Source of the DNA: WHTI01 sp963826105
Lineage (GTDB): Bacteria; Actinomycetota; CADDZG01; WHSQ01
Assembly (NCBI GenBank): GCA_963826105.1
Contig: CAWGWA010000013.1
Span: forward strand, 62,001 to 126,000
Length of the DNA: 64,000 nt
Direction of reading: 5' to 3'
A program made the translations under genes and the position numbers. Under the pieces are notes generated by a model. That model was not told the origin of the DNA and made no database searches. It saw nothing but the letters and a program-made list of their open reading frames with translations. Of this stretch, positions 57,701-64,000 are shown in pieces. The stretch's first letter is position 1. Each line of letters begins with the position of its first letter.

Positions 57701-60700
57701 CCCCGCACCCCAAGGCATCGAAGGCGATCATCGCCGCCCTCAAAGGCTACGAGCCCACCGAGGAGCAGTGGAAGGCGATCGAGCATCCGCTCGAACCGGC
57801 ATTCCTGGTCGCGGGGGCAGGATCGGGGAAGACCGCGATCATGGCCGCCCGCATCGCGTGGGCGATCGAGGCGGAGAACAAAGACCCGTCGCAGATCCTC
57901 GGACTGACCTTCACCAACAAGGCGGCCGAGGAACTCGAGGGACGCGTACGGAGATCTCTGGCAGTCATGGAGAGCGCCGAGCACAAGGTCGGCGAGGTCA
58001 CCGTCCAGACGTATCACGCGTTCGCTGCGGCGCTGGTGCGCGAGCACGGTCTCCTGGTGGGCGTTGAGCCCGAGTCTGGTCTCCTAACGGAAGCACAGCA
58101 GTGGCAGCTGGTCGGCTCTTGCATCGACGAGTTGCCGCCGTTCGAGTCGCTCGAACTCCGCAGTTCGGCCGGCCTGGTCGCCGCGACCCTGCAACTGGCG
58201 TCGTCGCTTGCCGACCACGTCCTCGGTGTCTCGGAGGTCAAGGCCGCGGCCGAGCGCGTCCTTGCGTCGACCGGCGCCAGCGAGGAGATGCGCGAGACCG
58301 CGTCCAAACGCATCGAACTCTGTTCCGCGGTCGAGGCGTACACCGTGGCGAAGAAGGAGCACAAGCGGATCGACTTCGGCGACCAGGTGACGAGCGCGGT
58401 CGAGATCCTTGAGAGCTTTCCCGAAGTCACGGATCAACTTCGTAACCGGTACCCGATCGTCCTGCTCGACGAGTATCAGGACACCAACGTTGCCCAACGT
58501 CGCATGATCGAGGCGTTGGTCGGCAACGGTGGAGCGGTGACGGCGGTCGGGGACGCGCGCCAGGCGATCTACGCGTTCCGTGGGGCGACGATGTACAACC
58601 TGATCGGATTCCCCGATCACTTCCCGCGCGCCGACAAAGTCCCGTACCAGCACATCTCTCTGTCCGAGAACTTCCGCTCCGGCTCGGACATCCTCGAGGT
58701 CGCGAACCGGGTCGTCGATCGCATCGAACCGTCGCGCCGGCCCGGTAACCCGTTGCGTCCTAACCCGGCCAACGGCACGGGGCGCGTGGTCCTCGGGCTG
58801 TTCGAGGACGAGGCGGCTGAGGCTTCTTGGATCGCCGATCGTTGCAACGAGTTCCACGAAGCTCCGGCGGCCGAAGGCCGGGAGCCCATCATGTGGCGAG
58901 ATATGGCGATCCTCGTCCGCCGCAAGGCGGCGATGGACGCTCTGATCAAGGCGCTCGAAGCGAAGGATGTCCCGGTCGAGGTCGTCGGACTGGGCGGGCT
59001 GCTGAAGACTCCCGAGGTGACCGAGATCGTCGCCTGGATCAGGTGCCTCGAGACCAAGCCGTCGGCCAACCGGTGGCTGGCGCGCGTGCTCCTCGGCCCT
59101 CGCTGGCGGATCCACTACCGGGACCTCGCCCTGTGCGCCCGGTGGGCGGCGAACCAGAACCAGGGTCTCAAGCTGAGGCTGGCGGGTGGCGACGAGGGCC
59201 TGGCTTACGACATGGAGCCAGGTGACGTCGGCTTCGCCCTGGTCGAGTGCCTCGATCATCTCGATGAGGTCGAGGGCCTGGGCACTGAGGCCCGCCGGCG
59301 ACTCGGAGATTTCGCAGAACGCCTCGGAGCCCTTCGCAAGAAAGTGAACGCGACCCTTCTCGAGCTCGTGCAAGAGATCATCGAGGTGACGGGGATCTCG
59401 GACGCGCTGGCGGCGTCACCGACCCGCGCCGCTGCCGCTGCGCGCCAGAACGTCGCCAACTTCCTCGACTATGTGGCGCAGTTCTCGCCGGTCGAAGGCG
59501 AGGCGACCCTGAGGAGTTTCATCGCCTACCTCGAGGCCGCGGACGACGCGGAGGAAACCCTCGAGGCGGCGCAGCCCGCGGATAACGACTCGGTGAAGTT
59601 GATCACCGTTCACGGAGCGAAGGGGCTCGAGTTCGAGTGCGTCTTCGTCCCATCGGTTACAGCCAAGACGAACAAGAAGGGCGACAAGGTCTACTCGGTC
59701 TTCCCGAACGACCGTGCCTCGAACCCGCTCACCAGCTACCGCGAGCTGCCGTACGAGGTCCGCGAGGACGCGCCACACCTCCCACAGTGGACGGGGAAGT
59801 TGAGGGACTTCGAGCGCGAGGTCAAAGAGCGCGCTCGGGAGGACGAGCGCCGGCTCTTCTACGTCGCGCTGACGCGAGCCAAGCAACACCTCGCGGTCAC
59901 CGCCGCGTGGTGGTACGGGCGCGACCCGTTCTCGCGCGGCACCTCGTTGTTCTGGGAAGAGATGCGAGAGATGGTCGACGACGGCCTGGTCGAAGTGGTC
60001 GCCGAGGCCGAGGAACCCGAAGAGAATCCGCTGTTCGAAGCACTCGAGGGCGAGCGGATGTGGCCGCCTCAGCCTCGTCTCGGTGAGGGCGACGACTTGT
60101 TTCCGGAAGGATGGGGTGCGGCGGCCGACTCCCTGGTGTCGGGATCGCTCACTCCGAACGAGCTCCTGGGCCGGTTGGACCCCACCGAGGTAGTCGAGAC
60201 GCAGGAGTTGGTGGCTCGGTTCCAGTCCCAGGTCGAGATGCTGGCCGCGGCGGCCGTTCCGACCGGGTCGGAAAGTGCACGCCCCGGTGTGGTTTCGGCC
60301 ACGGACTTCGCCAAGATCGCATCGGGTCGTATGTCCTTCGAGGACCTAAAGAGGACGAGGCTCGAGAAGCCCACCGATCAGCGTTATCTCGGGACCGAGA
60401 TTCACCGCCTGATCGAGGAGCGGAGCTTCGCCGCCGCCGAGGGCGAGGACCCCGGAACGTTCTTCTCGACGTTCCCGGATGAGACCGAGCTCGACGAGCC
60501 GGCCGAGCCGGAGGAGCGTGCTGCTCTGGAGGACAAGCTGACCCACTGGGAGGCTCTCGGCTACGGGGATCGCCACCTTGCGCTGCTCGACTCGGGCCAG
60601 CCCATGGTCGAGCTTCCCTTTGCTTTCCGGCGCGATGGAACGATCGTCAGGGGACGTATCGATGCCGTGTTCCAGACCGAGGATGGGGGGCTCGAGATCG

Positions 60701-60876
60701 TCGACTGGAAGTCCGGTCAGCGCTTCGAGGTCGAGGGTCCCGATCAACTCGGGATCTACGCTGAGGCCCTCGACGCGATCGGTCTCGTGCCCGAGGGGAC
60801 CGAGGTGCGTCTCACCTATGCGTTCCTCGACGGCAAGCCGCCACTGACGCGCACCTGGGAGCGAGCCTCCCGCTGA
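57697..60876 (+). CDS. adnB: AdnB-like helicase-nuclease subunit
   Basis: 1059 aa. Intact SF1A motor: Walker A AGAGSGKTA (about 38-46), motif II LLDEYQDTN (about 255), KLITVHGAKGLEFECVFVP (motif V) and RRLFYVALTRAKQHLAV (motif VI). C-terminal nuclease: YLGTEIHRLIEER, VRGRIDAVFQTED, LEIVDWKSGQRFE. In mycobacteria AdnB is the lead translocating motor and both subunits have nuclease sites. Coupled to adnA. Expected to start homologous recombination from DNA ends in place of RecBCD/AddAB. Confidence 0.92.
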   Translation: MTPHPKASKAIIAALKGYEPTEEQWKAIEHPLEPAFLVAGAGSGKTAIMAARIAWAIEAENKDPSQILGLTFTNKAAEELEGRVRRSLAVMESAEHKVGEVTVQTYHAFAAALVREHGLLVGVEPESGLLTEAQQWQLVGSCIDELPPFESLELRSSAGLVAATLQLASSLADHVLGVSEVKAAAERVLASTGASEEMRETASKRIELCSAVEAYTVAKKEHKRIDFGDQVTSAVEILESFPEVTDQLRNRYPIVLLDEYQDTNVAQRRMIEALVGNGGAVTAVGDARQAIYAFRGATMYNLIGFPDHFPRADKVPYQHISLSENFRSGSDILEVANRVVDRIEPSRRPGNPLRPNPANGTGRVVLGLFEDEAAEASWIADRCNEFHEAPAAEGREPIMWRDMAILVRRKAAMDALIKALEAKDVPVEVVGLGGLLKTPEVTEIVAWIRCLETKPSANRWLARVLLGPRWRIHYRDLALCARWAANQNQGLKLRLAGGDEGLAYDMEPGDVGFALVECLDHLDEVEGLGTEARRRLGDFAERLGALRKKVNATLLELVQEIIEVTGISDALAASPTRAAAAARQNVANFLDYVAQFSPVEGEATLRSFIAYLEAADDAEETLEAAQPADNDSVKLITVHGAKGLEFECVFVPSVTAKTNKKGDKVYSVFPNDRASNPLTSYRELPYEVREDAPHLPQWTGKLRDFEREVKERAREDERRLFYVALTRAKQHLAVTAAWWYGRDPFSRGTSLFWEEMREMVDDGLVEVVAEAEEPEENPLFEALEGERMWPPQPRLGEGDDLFPEGWGAAADSLVSGSLTPNELLGRLDPTEVVETQELVARFQSQVEMLAAAAVPTGSESARPGVVSATDFAKIASGRMSFEDLKRTRLEKPTDQRYLGTEIHRLIEERSFAAAEGEDPGTFFSTFPDETELDEPAEPEERAALEDKLTHWEALGYGDRHLALLDSGQPMVELPFAFRRDGTIVRGRIDAVFQTEDGGLEIVDWKSGQRFEVEGPDQLGIYAEALDAIGLVPEGTEVRLTYAFLDGKPPLTRTWERASR

Positions 60877-60881
60877 GGCGG

Positions 60882-62177
60882 CTACTTCTGCTTGGGCCTC
60901 GCGGCGGCTCGGAACCGGCCCAGAGGACGTTGAAGTGAGCCCAATTGCACGATGTCCCGGCGGAAGAACAGTGCGACGGTCCAGTCGGCGAGGACGCGGA
61001 ACTTACGGTTGATGCCCGGGAGCATGAACACGTGATACGTCCGGTGAAGGAACCAGGCCGGAAAACCCTTCACCTTCATGCCGAGGATCTTCGCCACTCC
61101 TTTGTAGCGCCCGAGTGAAACAAGCCCTCCCTTGTTGGTATAGCGGAACGGCTTGGGCTCTTCGCCCTTGATCTCTGCGCTCAGGTTCTTGGCGAGCAGC
61201 CGTGCCTCGCGCAGGGCGTGTTGCGCGGTCGGTGGCGCCGGTCGTCCGGTGGATACGTCGGGGATCGACGCGCTATCCCCTGCCGCCCAGGCACCGGGAT
61301 GCCCGGTCACGCGCAAGCACTCATCGACTACGACCCGACCTCGATCGTCGGTTGGGAAGCCGAACTCCTTCAGGACCGGGTTGGCCACCACTCCGGTCGT
61401 CCACACGAGTGTGTCGGCGTCGTACTCGGTTCCATCGGAAAGCACCAGATGTCCATCGGTCGCGGAAACGAGGCGAGTCTTGAGCCGAACGTCGATACCT
61501 CTACTCCGAAGATGCCGGGTGGCATAGGCGGCGAGGTCATCGCCCACCTCAGGCAGGATCGAGGGACTCGCTTCGACCAGCACCCATCTCATGTCGTCGG
61601 GTGTGATGCTTGGGTAGTAGCGCGTAGCATCACGGGCGAGGTCCTCGAGTTCGGCGAGAGCTTCGATCCCCGAGTAGCCGCCGCCGACGAACGTGAAGGT
61701 CAGGGCCTTCTGTCTGGCCCCCGGGTCGGTGGCGGACTCGGCGACGTCGAGCCGGGACAGCACCCGGTTCCTCAGGTAGATGGCCTCCTCGACGGAGGTG
61801 AATCCGACCGCCCGCTCCGCCAGCCCGGGGACGTCTAGGACGCGCGACACTGAGCCCAAGCCGATCACGAGGTGGTCGTAGGACAACTTCCTCTCGGGGC
61901 CCTCCTCCGGCCGCAGCGTTGCGGTCCGCGCCGCGTGATCGAGGCCCACGACCCTGCCGGTGACGATCCGGGTGCGCTTAAGCGCCCGTCGGAGCGGCAC
62001 GACCACATGGCGAGGTTCGATGCTTCCCGAGGCTGCTTCCGGCAGGAACGGTTGATAGGTCATATAGCTGTGGGGAGTGACCATCGTGATCTCGTATTCA
62101 CGGCCGAGCTTCTTTTCGAGCCCGAGGGCGGCATAGAGACCCACGTAGCCGCCGCCGGCGATCAATATCCGTGACAT
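60882..62177 (-). CDS. ndh: Type II NADH dehydrogenase (NDH-2) family oxidoreductase
   Basis: 431 aa. FAD motif RILIAGGGYVGLYAALGLEK at the N-terminus, YDHLVIGLGS, NADH motif FTFVGGGYSGIEALAELEDL and the second FAD motif WAAGDSASIPD, plus the C-terminal membrane-binding region (PGINRKFRVLADWTVALFF). Transfers electrons from NADH to menaquinone without proton pumping. ATG 62177 overlaps the site-2 protease stop (TGATG), so they form an operon. Pairs functionally with cydAB nearby in the chromosome. Confidence 0.9.
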   Translation of the reverse strand: MSRILIAGGGYVGLYAALGLEKKLGREYEITMVTPHSYMTYQPFLPEAASGSIEPRHVVVPLRRALKRTRIVTGRVVGLDHAARTATLRPEEGPERKLSYDHLVIGLGSVSRVLDVPGLAERAVGFTSVEEAIYLRNRVLSRLDVAESATDPGARQKALTFTFVGGGYSGIEALAELEDLARDATRYYPSITPDDMRWVLVEASPSILPEVGDDLAAYATRHLRSRGIDVRLKTRLVSATDGHLVLSDGTEYDADTLVWTTGVVANPVLKEFGFPTDDRGRVVVDECLRVTGHPGAWAAGDSASIPDVSTGRPAPPTAQHALREARLLAKNLSAEIKGEEPKPFRYTNKGGLVSLGRYKGVAKILGMKVKGFPAWFLHRTYHVFMLPGINRKFRVLADWTVALFFRRDIVQLGSLQRPLGRFRAAARPKQK

Positions 62178-63304
62178 CAGGTGGGCTTCGCCCCAGCCTT
62201 GGGACGTTCGATGATCCGCTGGAGATCGACTCCGGTGATCTCTCCGACGAGCGCACCGTCATCGAACACCAGGGCTCGTCCCGAGCCTGCTTGGTTCATC
62301 CGTTCGATCGCAGCGGTGAGTGGTTCGGTTGGATGGCAGATAGCGATCCGGGTGATCGGGATCGCGACGCGATCGGCGCGCGTCGCCGTGCGCTCCTGAG
62401 GCGTCAGAGCCGCGGCCGCCTTGACGGTGATCACGCCACTGATCGATCCGTCGAACGAGGCGACCGCGAAGTGCGAGCGACTTTGCGTTCCATGCTCTTC
62501 GAGGAAACCGTCGACCATCGTCCAACCCGGCACCACTTCGGGTGCCACGGTCATCGCTTCGGCGACCGTCACACCCTCCAACGCTTCCCGGGTGACGATC
62601 ACTCGCTCCTCTGCGGTCGCCGCGCTGAGAAGGAAGTATCCGAGGAAAACGATCCAGATGCCGTCAACCGATTGCCGTACCGCGAACTCGAGGATCCCGG
62701 CCGAGATCATCAGGAACCCGAACGCTCGGCCGGTCCGGGCGGCCCACTTCGTTGCCTTGGTCTTCCCCTTCCAGCGCCAGAGGAGAGCGCGGAAGACCCG
62801 GCCCCCGTCGAGGGGGAACGCGGGAAGCATGTTGAAGACCGCGAGGATCGCGTTGATACGCCAGAGCCAGGCGCAGATCCCCACGAGCAGATCGGATGAG
62901 CCGGCGGCTTCGAGACCGACCGAGGCTCCGGCGAACGCGCCCGCCAGTGCCAGGCTCACGAGGGGACCGGCGATGGCGATCTGGAACTCCTCCGACGCGG
63001 TCTTCGGGTCGCCCTTCAGCTTGGCGACCCCCCCGAACAACCACAGGGTGATCCCCTCGACCTCGACCCCTCGGGCGCGTGCGACCAGGGCGTGACCCAT
63101 CTCGTGTCCGAGCAGGCAGGCGAAGAAGATCGTCGCGGTGAGAAGCCCACCCGCCCAGTAGTAGCCGTCCGTGTAACCCGGGAACTCGTAGGGGAATCGA
63201 CCGTCGGCGAGGCTCCACGCGATGAGACCGAAGATCGCAAAGAGCGACCAGTTCATCCCAACCCTGATCCCGGCGATCCTGCCGAGAAAGATGCTCTCGT
63301 TCAC
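62177..63304 (-). CDS. Site-2 protease (M50) with CBS domain
   Basis: 375 aa. HExxH in LLGHEMGHALVARARG (about residue 65), the second zinc ligand region NMLPAFPLDGGRVFRALL, about six helices and a C-terminal CBS-domain pair (MTVAPEVVPGWTMVDGF..., FDDGALVGEITGVDLQR). S2P enzymes cleave anti-sigma factors in the membrane; CBS domains sense adenine nucleotides. GTG 63304 is six bases after TATCGT (minus strand of 63311-63316), so leaderless; GTG 63307 is the next alternative. Confidence 0.9.
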   Translation of the reverse strand: MNESIFLGRIAGIRVGMNWSLFAIFGLIAWSLADGRFPYEFPGYTDGYYWAGGLLTATIFFACLLGHEMGHALVARARGVEVEGITLWLFGGVAKLKGDPKTASEEFQIAIAGPLVSLALAGAFAGASVGLEAAGSSDLLVGICAWLWRINAILAVFNMLPAFPLDGGRVFRALLWRWKGKTKATKWAARTGRAFGFLMISAGILEFAVRQSVDGIWIVFLGYFLLSAATAEERVIVTREALEGVTVAEAMTVAPEVVPGWTMVDGFLEEHGTQSRSHFAVASFDGSISGVITVKAAAALTPQERTATRADRVAIPITRIAICHPTEPLTAAIERMNQAGSGRALVFDDGALVGEITGVDLQRIIERPKAGAKPT

Positions 63305-63388
63305 CACTCCACGATACGTGAACGCTCCCAGTAAGCGGCCGTCGTTTAGGGTCGTTGTCCCGACAAACGTTCGACATCGAGGAGTCCT

Positions 63389-64000
63389 GTGTCGCTGAGT
63401 AAGCCACCGCTACATTTCTCATGGGTCGCGGGTAAGGGTCCCGTCGCCCGCCTCGTGGCCCGGCCCTTGAGACGCTTTCTCGACACGGAAGCTTCGTCCG
63501 GAGCGGTGCTTCTCGTCGCAACCATCGCCGCTCTGGTGTGGGCCAATTCCCCCTGGTCGGCCGCCTACGACTCCTTGTGGCACACGAAGGCAGGGTTCTC
63601 GATCGGCAGCCTCGACATCACCGAAGATCTCAGGCACTGGGTCAACGACGGCCTCATGACGCTGTTCTTCCTGGTGGTCGGACTCGAGATCAAACGCGAG
63701 CTCGTTTCCGGCGAACTGAACGACTTCCGCAAGGCGGCCGTCCCGGTGGTTGCAGCGATCGGGGGGATGGTCATCCCGGCGGCGATCTACCTGGTCTTCA
63801 ACGGGGGCGAGGCCTCGTCCCAGGGCTGGGGCATCCCGATGGCGACCGATATCGCGTTCGCGGTTGCCGTACTGGCCCTAGTCGGTAGTTCGTTGCCCTC
63901 GGGGCTGAGGGTGTTCTTGCTGTCGCTTGCGATCGTCGACGACATCGGGGCGATCCTCGTGATCGCGCTGTTCTACACCGCCGAGATCTCGATGTCATGG
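63389..64000 (+). CDS. nhaA: Na+/H+ antiporter NhaA (3' partial)
   Basis: 204 codons to the window edge, open at the 3' end. Sequence shows ASSGAVLLVATIAALVWANS (TM1), HWVNDGLMTLFFLVVGLEI with KRELVSGEL, PVVAAIGGMVIPAAIYLVFN, GWGIPMATDIAFAVAVLALV (the ATDIAF motif with the ion-binding Asp) and SLAIVDDIGAILVIALFY (the DD pair). Exchanges Na+ for H+ across the membrane. GTG 63389 with GAGGAG four to five bases upstream. Divergent from the site-2 protease. Confidence 0.95.
   Translation, partial: MSLSKPPLHFSWVAGKGPVARLVARPLRRFLDTEASSGAVLLVATIAALVWANSPWSAAYDSLWHTKAGFSIGSLDITEDLRHWVNDGLMTLFFLVVGLEIKRELVSGELNDFRKAAVPVVAAIGGMVIPAAIYLVFNGGEASSQGWGIPMATDIAFAVAVLALVGSSLPSGLRVFLLSLAIVDDIGAILVIALFYTAEISMSW

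Noticed and set aside
63355..63378. GACAAACGTTC near nhaA as a second LexA site
   Set aside because: Left half-site is GACA rather than GAAC, and the position within the nhaA leader does not fit.

Overview
High-GC window from an actinobacterium, most likely a deep-branching or uncultured lineage rather than a Mycobacterium or Streptomyces. Support: an adnA-adnB type helicase-nuclease pair, actinobacterial DUF families (DUF3052, DUF5319, DUF5679, DUF6458), a FolP2-type dihydropteroate synthase homologue, a PASTA kinase, ThyX, a 13E12-type HNH gene behind a perfect CGAAC-N4-GTTCG LexA box, and many genes with a TANNNT -10 hexamer only 6-8 nt before the start codon (leaderless transcription). 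No rRNA, tRNA, CRISPR array, prophage or insertion sequence was seen.

Layout. 1-2.6 kb: acyl-CoA type SDR plus three MaoC/FAS1-like dehydratase genes. 2.6-8.8 kb: rhomboid protease, coiled-coil lipoprotein with a PknB-like kinase, membrane protein, an ABM/receiver-like/winged-helix fusion regulator, lipoprotein, Nudix hydrolase. 8.8-17.8 kb: EamA transporter and folP2, FlgM-like peptide, receiver, prepilin peptidase, receiver-like/GGDEF-like/LuxR regulator, DUF5319-ParA-zinc ribbon, membrane histidine kinase, histone-H1-like protein. 17.8-30.9 kb: dodecin, MBL hydrolase and a dispersed histidine-utilisation set (hutI, hutH, candidate formiminoglutamate deiminase, hutU), interrupted by an SOS-type HNH gene, DUF3052 and a MoaD-beta-propeller fusion; then thyX, lgt, DUF5679. 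30.9-44.9 kb: RecB-like nuclease, alpha/beta hydrolase, second kinase, saccharopine-dehydrogenase-like protein, histidine phosphatase, zinc-ribbon peptide, phytoene-desaturase-like oxidoreductase, an FtsX-type ABC exporter with two ATPases, DUF6458, a DacB-type carboxypeptidase. 45-54.6 kb: secreted proteins (cupredoxin, RTX repeats, S15 peptidase, LVIVD propeller), then cydAB and small secreted or lipoproteins. 54.6-64 kb: adnAB, NDH-2, site-2 protease, start of nhaA.

At least ten conserved genes are each split by a single-base shift (rhomboid, Nudix, parA, hutH, HNH, thyX, alpha/beta hydrolase, histidine phosphatase, FAD oxidoreductase, dacB). In thyX removal of one base restores a conserved motif; in the Nudix gene the shift sits in a six-C run where seven are expected. 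This density indicates residual sequencing or assembly indels rather than gene decay, so these genes are given as single loci.

The gene layout is very compact. Six convergent gene pairs share exactly four bases through interlocked stop codons, and several divergent pairs are driven from palindromic or overlapping -10 elements in intergenic gaps of 20-60 bp. The most unusual protein-level items are the MoaD-diglycine/Asp-box propeller fusion, the ABM-pseudoreceiver-winged-helix regulator, and the receiver-like/degenerate GGDEF/LuxR regulator.
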